This document shows, piece after piece, positions 16,250 to 25,057 of a DNA stretch of 34,775 nucleotides. Under the pieces are notes generated by a model, which did not search any database, had not been told where the DNA came from, and saw nothing but the letters and a program-made list of their open reading frames with translations. The position numbers and the translations under genes are program-made. The DNA is taken from positions 1 through 34,775 of the forward strand of contig CANQTR010000009.1 in NCBI GenBank assembly GCA_947626805.1, given 5' to 3'. The first letter of the stretch is position 1. Each line of letters starts with the position of its first letter. The stretch comes from an uncultured Clostridia bacterium. Lineage in GTDB: Bacteria; Bacillota; Clostridia; Oscillospirales; CAG-382.

Positions 16250-17224
16250 ATGACTTCCCCGTTCTACCGTGCGGTCCGTTCCGCTTACCGGCAGAAGGTC
16301 TATCCCCGCGCCGACGGGGACGGTGCGGTGTTCTATTACGACGTAGGGGATTTTCCCGGGCTCGCGCGGCGGGATTACCCTTTCCGTTCCTCGCGCGGTC
16401 ACGCGCTCGCGGGGTGGCTGTACTTTCGCGGGGAAATGCGGACCGACCGGCTGGTCGTGTTCGACCACGGCATCGGTTCCGGGCACCGGGGGTATCTGCG
16501 GGAAATCGAACTGCTGACCCGGCGGGGGTACACGGTGTTTGCCTACGACCATACCGGCTGTATGGAATCCGGCGGGGAGGATACCGGCGGGCTGTGTCAG
16601 TCGCTCATCGACCTTGACGACCTGCTGACCACCCTGCAGAAGGACCCGACGTTCCGCGAAACGGACTTTTCGGTCGTCGGTCACAGTTGGGGCGGGTTCG
16701 CCGCGCTCAACATCGCCGCGTTCCACCCGGACGTGACGCACGCCGTCGCGTTTGCGGGATTCCGTTCGCTCGCCTGTATCCTCGGTCAGACGCTCGACCA
16801 TTTCCCGCTGAAACGGTACTGCAGGCGCATCCTGCGCGAGGAATTCGACCGGAATCCGCGATACGCCGGGATAGACGCGCTGGAAACGCTGCGGAACGCG
16901 GAAACCAGGGTGCTGGTCGTACATTCCGCAGACGACCCGGTCGTCCGTTTCGAACGGAACTTCCTGCCGTTGCAGCGCGAACTGTGGGAGCGGGACAACC
17001 TGACCTTCCTGCGCGTCGACGGCAAACGGCACAACCCGCACTACACGCGTGACGCCGTCGCCTATAAGGACGCGTTCTTCAAGGCGTATCGCGCCGCGCA
17101 AAAGCAACACGCCCTGACGACCGACGAAGAAAAAACCGCCTTCCGCACCCGGTTCGACTGGGCGCGCATGACGGCGCAAGACGAAAGCGTTTGGCAGACC
17201 GTGTTCGAATTTCTGGAATCCTGA
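16250..17224 (+). CDS. Alpha/beta hydrolase
   Basis: A 324-residue alpha/beta-hydrolase. The nucleophile elbow is GHSWGG with Ser146. The acid is Asp228 or Asp229 in HSADDPVV, and the base is His261 or His264 in KRHNPHYT. The oxyanion region is FDHGIGSGHRGY (71-82). An insertion of helices between strands six and seven (about 170-215) forms a lid. There is no signal peptide, so it is cytoplasmic. It resembles serine aminopeptidase S33 / lysophospholipase-like proteins, but the substrate is unknown. It lies 16 bases after the oxidoreductase gene, with GGGAGG before the ATG, and is the last gene before a bidirectional terminator. Confidence 0.88.
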   Translation: MTSPFYRAVRSAYRQKVYPRADGDGAVFYYDVGDFPGLARRDYPFRSSRGHALAGWLYFRGEMRTDRLVVFDHGIGSGHRGYLREIELLTRRGYTVFAYDHTGCMESGGEDTGGLCQSLIDLDDLLTTLQKDPTFRETDFSVVGHSWGGFAALNIAAFHPDVTHAVAFAGFRSLACILGQTLDHFPLKRYCRRILREEFDRNPRYAGIDALETLRNAETRVLVVHSADDPVVRFERNFLPLQRELWERDNLTFLRVDGKRHNPHYTRDAVAYKDAFFKAYRAAQKQHALTTDEEKTAFRTRFDWARMTAQDESVWQTVFEFLES

Positions 17225-17238
17225 AACGCATAAAAATC

Positions 17239-17274
17239 GGACGGCATGCGCGATTCGTGCTGTCCTTTCTTTTT
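17239..17274. terminator. Bidirectional terminator between convergent genes
   Basis: GGACGGCA (17239-17246) pairs with TGCTGTCC (17258-17265), with one G-U pair. On the plus strand TTTCTTTTT follows; on the minus strand the same hairpin is followed by GATTTTTA. It can end both the hydrolase operon and the bioY-DUF1284 operon. Confidence 0.82.
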
Positions 17275-17330
17275 GCCTTACGGGGAAACCGCTTGTCTCC
17301 CTGCCTCGTTTCCCGCAAAAGCGATAGAAA

Positions 17331-17726
17331 TCACGCCTCCCAGCGGCTTTTCCCCGTGCAGAGCGATTCCCACTGACACCCGCCGCAAACGGACGGACGC
17401 TTTCCCGGCGCAAGGACGCGTTCCTGCACCCGCCGGACGAATTCGCCGAACGGCAGAACCGCATCCTCCCGCAAACCGCACAACGCCAACACGGCGCGGT
17501 CATATCCCGCGACCTTCTCCGCCTGTACGCACACGCCGCCGACGTTGTTCGGGCAGGCGGAACAGACGCAATCCGTTCCGACGGTCAGCGTCACCGCCGT
17601 TTCCGCCGTCAGGACGTCCAACAGCTCCGCCGTGTGACGGGAAAACCCGTCGCTGTAACCGTACCCCGCAAAATACGCGAGGCACATCCCATGGTGCGGT
17701 CGTAACCGCAACGCCTCACCGCACAT
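17331..17726 (-). CDS. DUF1284 protein, Cys-rich, predicted iron-sulfur protein
   Basis: A 131-residue protein of the DUF1284 family, recognised by its N-terminal LRLRPHHGMCLAYFAGYGYS and the DCVCSACPN motif. It has ten cysteines, including Cys53-x-Cys55-x2-Cys58 with Cys66, and a C-terminal CGGCQWESLC (Cys114, Cys117, Cys123). The family is thought to bind an iron-sulfur cluster, but its function is not established. The gene starts 11 bases inside the 3' end of bioY and has no good ribosome-binding site of its own, so it is probably translated by coupling to bioY. Through the bioY promoter it would be controlled by BirA and biotin. Confidence 0.85.
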   Translation of the reverse strand: MCGEALRLRPHHGMCLAYFAGYGYSDGFSRHTAELLDVLTAETAVTLTVGTDCVCSACPNNVGGVCVQAEKVAGYDRAVLALCGLREDAVLPFGEFVRRVQERVLAPGKRPSVCGGCQWESLCTGKSRWEA

Positions 17727-18261
17727 ACGCCCGCATCCGACTCGTCAGCAAAAGCGCCAAGGCGACCTTCAGCAGGTCCGGCAGCAGGTACGGGAATACG
17801 CACCAACTCATCGCGACCCAAAACCCGACCGGCTCGCCGGTCTGCAAATAAACGTTCATATACCACAGCGTTCCGAACAGGTAGCAAAGCGCAAGCCCCA
17901 GCACCATGCCGACCGCCTGCACCCAAAGCCGTCTTCCGAACAGCGCTTCGAGAAGCCACATCGTCAGCCCGGTCAGCAGGAATCCGAGCAGATACCCGCC
18001 CGTTTCGCCGAGCAGAACGCCCGCGCCGCCGGTGAACCCCGCGAGCACCGGCACGCCCACCGCCGCAAGCAGCAGGTACAGCAGTATCGCCATCGTCCCC
18101 CGTTCCCCGCCGAGCAAACCGACGGTCAGGCACACCCCCAGCGTCTGCAATGTGAACGGAATCGTCGTCGGCACGGAAATCCACGAGCAAACCGCGAGCA
18201 GGACGGCGAACAGCGCGATATATACGAGGTCGACCGTCGAAAGTCTCTGTTTTTCCGCCAT
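17716..18261 (-). CDS. bioY: Biotin transporter substrate-binding subunit BioY
   Basis: A 181-residue membrane protein with about six helices, the S component of an ECF-type biotin transporter. The family pattern is visible: VPFTLQTLGVCLTVGLLGG, the Gly-rich loop TGGAGVLLGETGGYLLGF, and a C-terminal ending FPYLLPDLLKVALALLL with the lysine near the biotin site. Energising subunits (EcfA, EcfT) are not nearby; BioY proteins may use a shared ECF module. No biotin-synthesis gene lies in the window. GGAGAGG precedes the ATG. Expression is probably shut off by biotin-bound BirA through the operator at 18316-18348. Confidence 0.94.
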   Translation of the reverse strand: MAEKQRLSTVDLVYIALFAVLLAVCSWISVPTTIPFTLQTLGVCLTVGLLGGERGTMAILLYLLLAAVGVPVLAGFTGGAGVLLGETGGYLLGFLLTGLTMWLLEALFGRRLWVQAVGMVLGLALCYLFGTLWYMNVYLQTGEPVGFWVAMSWCVFPYLLPDLLKVALALLLTSRMRAYVR

Positions 18262-18293
18262 GGAAACCTCTCCTTCGTTTCATTTCGCCCTTC

Positions 18294-18322
18294 AGTATAC
18301 CATATCCCGTCCTGATTGTCAA
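18294..18322 (-). promoter_or_regulatory. Sigma-A promoter of bioY
   Basis: On the minus strand: TTGACA (18322-18317), 17-bp spacer, TATACT (18299-18294) preceded by TATGG (extended -10). Transcription would start near 18287. The -35 box lies inside the BirA operator. Confidence 0.88.
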
Positions 18323-18348
18323 CCCATTTTTTGAAATTTGGTTTACAT
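18316..18348. promoter_or_regulatory. BirA operator of bioY
   Basis: TTGTCAACC, 15 bases, then GGTTTACAT: an almost perfect inverted repeat of the known BirA half-site (TTGTnAACC / GGTTnACAA). The left half-site contains the -35 box of the bioY promoter, so bound BirA would block RNA polymerase. The match is to established BirA boxes; the repression is inferred. Confidence 0.88.
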
Positions 18349-18437
18349 TTCGAAAGAATCCACGGACGGTTCGCGATTTTTCGTGATTCCGCCCTGTTTT
18401 TCCGGATTTTTCCCGTTTCATTTCTCGCGTCCGGCGC

Positions 18438-18466
18438 TTGATTTTCGTTCCCCACTGTGATACAAT
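18438..18466 (+). promoter_or_regulatory. Sigma-A promoter of the glycerol-3-phosphate oxidation operon
   Basis: TTGATT (18438-18443), 17-bp spacer, TACAAT (18461-18466) preceded by TGTGA. A start near 18473 gives a leader of about 36 bases. Upstream, GAATCCACG (18356-18364) can pair with CGTGATTC (18382-18389) with one bulge; its role is unknown. Nothing else was recognised between the BirA operator and this promoter. Confidence 0.75.
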
Positions 18467-18508
18467 ATATGAGAGAAAAATTCACAACGGAAAAGAGAAA
18501 CGCGAAAT

Positions 18509-19975
18509 ATGAACAGTTATCAGGTCGCGGTCATCGGCGCGGGCGTCGTCGGAAGTCTCGTCGCGCGGGAATTGACGAAATACGACCTTTCCGTCGCGCT
18601 CATCGAGGCGCGGGAGGACGTCGCAACCGGTTCGACGGCGGCGAACAGTTCCATCGTTCACGGCGGGTTCGACCCGGAACCCGGCACACTCAAGGCGTCC
18701 CTGAACGTGAAAGGAACGGCGATGATGCCCGCGCTCGCCGCGGAATTGGGGGTATCCTACCGAAACAACGGGTCGTTGGTGATCGCATTCTCGGCGGAGG
18801 AGATGGAAACGGTGCGTGCGCTGTACGCGCGCGGGCGGACCAACGGCGTGCCGGCGGATTCGCTGTCCGTCCTCGGGCAGGCGGAACTCCGCAAACTCGA
18901 ACCGAACGTATCCGACGACGCGGTCGGCGCCCTGCGGTGCGCTTCCGCCGGAATCGTCTGCCCTTACGGGCTCGCGATTGCCGCCGCCGGAAACGCTGCC
19001 GACAACGGCGCGTCGCTCTACCTGTCCGCCCCGGTCACGGCAATCGCAAAGCGGGACGGGAAATTTCTCGTCACCGCCGGACCGCACATGATTCAAGCCG
19101 ACTACCTCGTCAACTGCGCCGGGCTGTACGCCGACCGCGTCGCCCGCCTGATTGGCGACGACAGTTTCACCTTGCGCCCCCGCAAGGGCGAATACCTGCT
19201 GTTCGACAAATCCGAGGGCGAATTAACCGGGCATACGATGTTTCAGGTGCCGACGACCGCCGGGAAGGGCGTGCTGGTCACGCCGACGGTGGACGGCAAC
19301 CTGCTGATTGGTCCGACTTCGGTCTTTTCGGACGACCGAGAGGACAAGTCCACCTCCGCCGACGGGCTTGCGTTCGTCCGCGAAACGGCGGGGAAATCCG
19401 TCAAAGGGTTGAACTTCCGGCAGGTCATCACCTCTTTCAGCGGATTGCGCGCCGTCCCCGACGGGGAAGAAAAGGATTTCATCATTCGCTTTTCCGAACG
19501 CGACGGGCACTTCCTGCACTGTGCCGGAATCGAATCGCCCGGACTTTCTGCCTCCCCCGCCATCGCCGTTTACGTCGCGGACCTGTTGCGGGACGCGGGA
19601 CTCCCGATGCGCCCGAATCCGCGTTTCGACCCCTGCCGGAGGTCCGACCATTGGTTCCGCCGGTTGTCCGCGGCAGAGAAAAACGAGGTCATTCGCAAGG
19701 ACCCCCGCTACGGGCGGGTGGTCTGCCGGTGCGAAACCGTCACGGAGGGCGAAATCGTCGAGGCGATTCACCGCGCCCCACAGGCGACCACGCTCGACGC
19801 GCTCAAGCGCCGCTTGCGTAGCGGCATGGGACGGTGTCAAGGCGGATTCTGCACGCCGCTGCTGGTCGAACTGCTTGCGAAAGAGACCGGCAAAGCCCCG
19901 ACGGAACTTTGTAAAGGCGCGCCGGGCAGTCTGTTGCTGGCGGGAACGCTGAAGAAGGGAGCGGAACAGGCGTGA
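18509..19975 (+). CDS. FAD-dependent GlpA-like dehydrogenase with C-terminal BFD [2Fe-2S] domain
   Basis: A 488-residue FAD oxidoreductase of the DAO / GlpA type. The FAD-binding motif is VAVIGAGVVGS (7-16), followed by Glu34 for the ribose and the STAANSSIVHGG substrate-side segment. The C-terminus has a BFD-like domain with Cys406, Cys408, Cys443 and Cys448 in VCRCE and GRCQGGFC, as in anaerobic glycerol-3-phosphate dehydrogenase subunit A. With the next two genes it forms a trio common in anaerobic Firmicutes and Thermotogae that probably oxidises glycerol-3-phosphate to dihydroxyacetone phosphate. An L-2-hydroxyglutarate-type substrate is an alternative. No glycerol kinase or facilitator gene is adjacent. 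Confidence 0.87.
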   Translation: MNSYQVAVIGAGVVGSLVARELTKYDLSVALIEAREDVATGSTAANSSIVHGGFDPEPGTLKASLNVKGTAMMPALAAELGVSYRNNGSLVIAFSAEEMETVRALYARGRTNGVPADSLSVLGQAELRKLEPNVSDDAVGALRCASAGIVCPYGLAIAAAGNAADNGASLYLSAPVTAIAKRDGKFLVTAGPHMIQADYLVNCAGLYADRVARLIGDDSFTLRPRKGEYLLFDKSEGELTGHTMFQVPTTAGKGVLVTPTVDGNLLIGPTSVFSDDREDKSTSADGLAFVRETAGKSVKGLNFRQVITSFSGLRAVPDGEEKDFIIRFSERDGHFLHCAGIESPGLSASPAIAVYVADLLRDAGLPMRPNPRFDPCRRSDHWFRRLSAAEKNEVIRKDPRYGRVVCRCETVTEGEIVEAIHRAPQATTLDALKRRLRSGMGRCQGGFCTPLLVELLAKETGKAPTELCKGAPGSLLLAGTLKKGAEQA

Positions 19976-21225
19976 AAACAGAGATTGCCATCATCGGCGC
20001 CGGTCCCGCGGGACTTGCCGCCGCCGTCGCCGCCTATGACGCGGGCGTGAAGGATTTGCTCCTGCTCGAACGCGACGCCGCCCCCGGCGGAATTTTGCAG
20101 CAGTGTATCCACAACGGGTTCGGACTGCACCGCTACGGCGAAGAACTGACCGGTCCGGAATACGCCGCGCGGGACGTCGCGGAGGTCCGCAAGCGGAACA
20201 TTCCGATCCTGACCGAAACCATGGTGCTGTCCGTCGCCCCCGACCGCACGGTCACGGCGATGAACCGTCAAAACGGCATTTTTACGGTCGAGGCGAAGGC
20301 AATCGTCCTCGCGATGGGTTGCCGCGAACGACCCCGCGGCGCGCTGAATATCCCCGGCGACCGTCCGAGCGGCATTTACACCGCCGGGACCGCCCAGCGA
20401 TTCGTCAATATCCAGGGTGTCCTGCCGGGGAAGGAAATCGTCATTCTCGGCTCCGGCGACATCGGGCTCATCATGGCACGCCGCATGACGCTCGAAGGCG
20501 CGCACGTGCACGCCGTTTGCGAACTCATGCCCTATTCCGGCGGGCTCAACCGCAACATCGTCCAATGCCTGCGGGATTTTGACATTCCGCTGTTGCTCAG
20601 CCATACCGTTTCCCGCGTCCACGGGAACGGGCGGCTGACCGGCGTTTCCGTCGCGGAAGTGGACGAAAATCGCCGCGTCAAGCCGGAAACCGAGCGTTAC
20701 ATTCCCTGCGACACCCTCTTGCTCTCCTGCGGGCTGTTGCCGGAGAACGAGTTGAGCAAGGGCGCGGGCGTCCCGCTCGACCCCGTCACGGGCGGCGCGT
20801 CCGTCAACGAGCGGCGGGAAACCGCCATTCCGGGCGTATTCGCTTGCGGGAACGTGCTGCACGTCCACGATTTGGTGGATTTCGTTTCGGAGGAGGCGCA
20901 TTTAGCGGGCGAAAGCGCCGCGAAATGGGTGCTGTCCGGCGCGGCGGGACACGCGGAGCGCTCGATTCCCGTCCGCGCGGGCGGAAAAGTGCGCTACACC
21001 GTCCCGCAACGAATCGATTCGCCGGAAACGCCGGTGCGGCTGTTCTTCCGCGTCGGGAGCGTCGCGGACAACGCGGTGCTGACCGTCAAAAGCGGGCAGA
21101 CCGTGCTCGCGGCCAAAAAAAAGCGCCGCATGACGCCGGGCGAAATGGAATCCTTTGAACTGTCCCCCGCCGTCCTGTGCGCGGCGTTCGACGCCGGAGA
21201 ACCCCTGACCGTTTCGGTCAACTGA
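19972..21225 (+). CDS. FAD/NAD-dependent pyridine nucleotide oxidoreductase of the GlpA-DUF1667 trio
   Basis: A 417-residue two-dinucleotide-binding flavoprotein. FAD binds at IIGAGPAGLA (7-16) and NAD(P) at ILGSGDIGLIMAR (158-170); the late FAD motif is GVFACGNVLHVHDLVD. Cys45 in QQCIHNGFG and the CRERPRG segment are typical of this subgroup, also found in hydrogen cyanide synthase HcnB and in opine and proline dehydrogenase alpha subunits. It starts with GTG inside the stop codon of the preceding gene (GTGA), with GAAGGGAG 10 bases upstream. It probably passes electrons from the GlpA-like subunit to NAD or another carrier. The last 80 residues are an extra domain after the core fold. Confidence 0.87.
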   Translation: MKTEIAIIGAGPAGLAAAVAAYDAGVKDLLLLERDAAPGGILQQCIHNGFGLHRYGEELTGPEYAARDVAEVRKRNIPILTETMVLSVAPDRTVTAMNRQNGIFTVEAKAIVLAMGCRERPRGALNIPGDRPSGIYTAGTAQRFVNIQGVLPGKEIVILGSGDIGLIMARRMTLEGAHVHAVCELMPYSGGLNRNIVQCLRDFDIPLLLSHTVSRVHGNGRLTGVSVAEVDENRRVKPETERYIPCDTLLLSCGLLPENELSKGAGVPLDPVTGGASVNERRETAIPGVFACGNVLHVHDLVDFVSEEAHLAGESAAKWVLSGAAGHAERSIPVRAGGKVRYTVPQRIDSPETPVRLFFRVGSVADNAVLTVKSGQTVLAAKKKRRMTPGEMESFELSPAVLCAAFDAGEPLTVSVN

Positions 21226-21252
21226 TTCTGTTTACCAAGGGAGATGCCCCAC

Positions 21253-21606
21253 ATGAAAACCCGTGAACTGACCTGCATCGTCTGCCCGATGGGCTGCACG
21301 CTGCGGGTGGAACTGACCGACGAAGGCGAAGTCGCCGCCGTCACCGGCAACACCTGCCCCAGAGGCGCGGCATACGCCAAAGACGAGGTCCTGCACCCGG
21401 TCCGCACCCTGACGACGACGGTCCGCGCCGCCGGAACCGACCGCCCGCTCCCGGTCAAAACCGACCGCCCAATCCCCAAGGAGCACCTGTTCGACGCGAT
21501 GAAACGCGTCAATTCCCTGCAGGTCGAAGCCCCGGTCCGTATCGGGGACGTCCTGCTCGACGACCTGTTCGGCGCGAAACTGGTCGCCACGGCGGACCTA
21601 CTCTAA
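21253..21606 (+). CDS. DUF1667 Cys-rich protein
   Basis: A 117-residue protein of the DUF1667 family. Cys8, Cys11, Cys15 and Cys35 (TCIVCPMGC and NTCPRG) could hold an iron-sulfur cluster, resembling the N-terminal cluster segment of molybdopterin oxidoreductases. The family regularly follows the GlpA-like and FAD oxidoreductase genes and is taken to be a third subunit. The start at 21253 is preferred over the ATG at 21244, because AAGGGAG (21237-21243) would abut the earlier ATG but is correctly spaced (9 bases) from the later one. It follows the oxidoreductase by 27 bases. Confidence 0.88.
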   Translation: MKTRELTCIVCPMGCTLRVELTDEGEVAAVTGNTCPRGAAYAKDEVLHPVRTLTTTVRAAGTDRPLPVKTDRPIPKEHLFDAMKRVNSLQVEAPVRIGDVLLDDLFGAKLVATADLL

Positions 21607-21625
21607 AGAAGGAACCACACCGTAC

Positions 21626-23023
21626 ATGCATCTTACCAAACCACAATCCCGACCGGCGGGACCGCCGGTGGAAAACAAAATGGGCGTCCTGCCGGAGGGG
21701 CGGCTGCTGTTCAACATGGCGCTGCCGCTGATTGCCTCCATGCTCGTGCAGGCGCTCTACAACGTCGTCGACAGCGTCTACGTTTCGAACTACTCCGACA
21801 CCGCCCTGACGGCGCTCTCCCTCGCCTTCCCCGTCCAGAATATGCAAATCGCCTTCTCGACCGGGGTCGCGGTCGGCGTCAATTCGCTGCTCTCCCGCTC
21901 GCTCGGCGAGGGGAATCGGGACAGGGCGAACCGCTCCGCCGGAAACGGTATGCTGCTGTCCGGCATTACCGTCCTGCTGTTCATGGCGTTCGGCGCGTTC
22001 GGCGTCACCGGCAGGCACCCGTTCATCGCCATGCAGTCGAACGTCGAGGCGACCGTTTACGACGGGTCGGTCTATGTGACCATCTGCTGCCTGTTCTCGC
22101 TCGGTCTGTTCGCCGAGGTGCTGTTTGAACGAATGTTGCAATCCTCCGGGCGGACGGTCTACACCATGATTACCCAAGGCACGGGCGCATTGCTGAACAT
22201 CATTCTCGACCCAATCTTCATCTTCGGCTACCTCGGAATGCCCAGACTCGGCGTGGCGGGCGCCGCCATCGCGACGGTCATCGGGCAATGGGTCGCCGCG
22301 GCAATGGCGCTGTTCTTCAACCTCAAAAAGAACCCGGACATCCACCTCCACCTGTCCTACTGCAAACTCCGTTCGGACGTCATGCGGGGGATTCTCTCGG
22401 TCGGGTTTCCGTCGACGGTCATGATGGCAATCAGCTCGGTCATGAACTTCGGCATGAACCAAATCCTGCAGGGGTTCAGCGAAACGGCGACCGGCGTGTT
22501 CGGCGTCTATTACAAACTCCAGAGTTTCTTCTTCATGCCCGTGTTCGGTCTGAACAACGCGACCATCTCCATCGTCGCTTACAACTACGGCTACCGCAAG
22601 CCCAAGCGTATCCTACGGACCTTGCGCCTGTCCTGCACGGTCGCGCTGTGTATCATGCTCGTCGGGCTCGCCGTGTTCCGGCTTTTCCCGGATTTCCTGC
22701 TCGGGTTCTTCAATCCGACCGAGGAATTTCTGAACATCGGTCGGGAGGCGCTCCGTATCATCTGCTTCAACTTCCCGCTCGCCGCGTTCGGTATCGCGCT
22801 CGGCGCGAGTTTTCAGGCGATGGGAAAAGGCGCCTACGCGACGGTCATTTCGCTTTGCCGGCAGTTGATTGTGTTGCTCCCGGCGGCGTACCTGTTGAGC
22901 CTGACCGATCAGGTGGACAACGTCTGGTGGGCGTTCCCGATTTCCGAATTCGTCAGTTTGGTCATCACCGTCCTGTTCTTCCTTCGGATTTACCGCAAGA
23001 AGATTCGCCCGCTGGAGGAATAA
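21626..23023 (+). CDS. MATE family efflux transporter
   Basis: A 465-residue multidrug and toxin extrusion protein with about 12 helices in two halves. Typical segments are NMALPLIASMLVQALYNVVDSVYVS near the N-terminus and PIFIFGYLGMPRLGVAGAAIATVIGQ at the end of the first half. Such transporters export cationic compounds in exchange for sodium or protons; the substrate cannot be predicted. It starts 19 bases after the DUF1667 gene, with AAGGA 12 bases before the ATG, so it is likely in the glycerol-3-phosphate operon. A perfect 8-bp palindrome with a 2-base centre (21652-21669) lies within codons 9-15 and could affect initiation. Confidence 0.92.
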   Translation: MHLTKPQSRPAGPPVENKMGVLPEGRLLFNMALPLIASMLVQALYNVVDSVYVSNYSDTALTALSLAFPVQNMQIAFSTGVAVGVNSLLSRSLGEGNRDRANRSAGNGMLLSGITVLLFMAFGAFGVTGRHPFIAMQSNVEATVYDGSVYVTICCLFSLGLFAEVLFERMLQSSGRTVYTMITQGTGALLNIILDPIFIFGYLGMPRLGVAGAAIATVIGQWVAAAMALFFNLKKNPDIHLHLSYCKLRSDVMRGILSVGFPSTVMMAISSVMNFGMNQILQGFSETATGVFGVYYKLQSFFFMPVFGLNNATISIVAYNYGYRKPKRILRTLRLSCTVALCIMLVGLAVFRLFPDFLLGFFNPTEEFLNIGREALRIICFNFPLAAFGIALGASFQAMGKGAYATVISLCRQLIVLLPAAYLLSLTDQVDNVWWAFPISEFVSLVITVLFFLRIYRKKIRPLEE

Positions 23024-23041
23024 TCGTTTGCGAAGAAAAAG

Positions 23042-23071
23042 CCGACCGGGATTTCCCCGGTCGGTTTTTCT
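23042..23071. terminator. Bidirectional terminator between the MATE operon and the minus-strand operon
   Basis: A perfect 9-bp stem, CCGACCGGG (23042-23050) and CCCGGTCGG (23056-23064), closes a 5-base loop. On the plus strand TTTTTCT follows; on the minus strand GCTTTTTCTTC follows. It serves both convergent operons. Confidence 0.94.
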
Positions 23072-23075
23072 ATCC

Positions 23076-23142
23076 TTTTTCACCCTTGCGCGAGCCGCCG
23101 TGATTGTGTTTGCCACCCGAAAGTATTTTTCACCCTTGCGCG
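23076..23142. repeat. 17-bp direct repeat spanning the end of the C39 peptidase gene
   Basis: TTTTTCACCCTTGCGCG occurs at 23076-23092 and again at 23126-23142, 50 bases apart. The second copy contains the last codons and stop codon of the peptidase gene. The copies differ in flanking bases, so the repeat is exact at 17 bp. It suggests a small duplication or insertion between gene end and terminator. Confidence 0.75.
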
Positions 23143-23888
23143 GGCAGGAGCGCGCAAAGCGTGCGGCAGAACGCCGAAATCGCGTCCCCCGTCGACCGTT
23201 TCGCCTGATTCGCCGCGTTCCCGGCGGTTTTCAGCGCCTCCCGCCGCGCGTTCCCGCCTGCCGACGCCGAAAACAGCGCGTAACCGTCCACGGCGATGTA
23301 TCCCTCCGAGAGCTGTTCCGCCGTCAACCAGTCGCCGTCGGAATGGGTCAGCCCCTTACGGCGGGTATCATAACGACCGGTGTCGCCCGGCATCGGGTCG
23401 ATGACGAGGTACTTCCCGCTCGCCGAATCGTAACCGACCGCCGCCATGAAATGCCCCGGAACGTGCAAAGCCGCCGTTCCGCCGGAAAGCAGGTGGTCGA
23501 CGAGCGCGCGCGAACGGATGTCCCCGCCCTGAAAGGCGCTCGCCGTGTAGCCGTATGCCTCGCCGTATTCCCTGGTGGAATAGTAGAAAATCGAGCGGTA
23601 ACTCCCCTCGAAACCGGCGTTGAACAGCCCCGCACGGTTCGCCCAGAACGCGACCTCGACCAAATCCATCTCCTTGCCGGTCAGGTAGTAGACCGCGTTG
23701 CACAGAGTCGCCACGCCGCAAGCGGACTGCACGATATTCAGCGTCCCGACCTGCACGTCCTTCCAGCGGTCGTCACATTGCAGGTATGTGAACCCCAGCC
23801 CCGCGCCGCCGTCCGCGCCCGCGGAAACGCAAAAGACCCCGCACAGCACCGCCGCGCACAGCAACAGGCAACACAGCCGCTTTTTCAT
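23130..23888 (-). CDS. Secreted C39-like cysteine peptidase
   Basis: A 252-residue secreted protein. The signal peptide (about 1-25) is basic then Cys/Leu-rich. The catalytic Cys57 lies in QSACGVATLCNAV, His146 in VPGHFMAAVGY, and Asp164 in VIDPM, giving the papain-like triad of the peptidase C39-like group. The C-terminus after residue 200 is an Ala/Arg-rich tail without a recognised domain. It could trim peptides or act on the cell wall; no ABC exporter with a C39 domain or bacteriocin precursor is adjacent. GGAGGGA before the ATG at 23888 fixes the start. It is the last gene of the eight-gene operon, 23 bases after tgt. Confidence 0.83.
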   Translation of the reverse strand: MKKRLCCLLLCAAVLCGVFCVSAGADGGAGLGFTYLQCDDRWKDVQVGTLNIVQSACGVATLCNAVYYLTGKEMDLVEVAFWANRAGLFNAGFEGSYRSIFYYSTREYGEAYGYTASAFQGGDIRSRALVDHLLSGGTAALHVPGHFMAAVGYDSASGKYLVIDPMPGDTGRYDTRRKGLTHSDGDWLTAEQLSEGYIAVDGYALFSASAGGNARREALKTAGNAANQAKRSTGDAISAFCRTLCALLPAQG

Positions 23889-23911
23889 CGCGGTCCCTCC
23901 TTTTTTCGAAT

Positions 23912-25057
<1,146 letters not shown>

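Noticed and set aside
17721..18509. A riboswitch in front of bioY
   Set aside because: The leader from the predicted start to the ATG is only about 26 bases, and a BirA operator already explains regulation.
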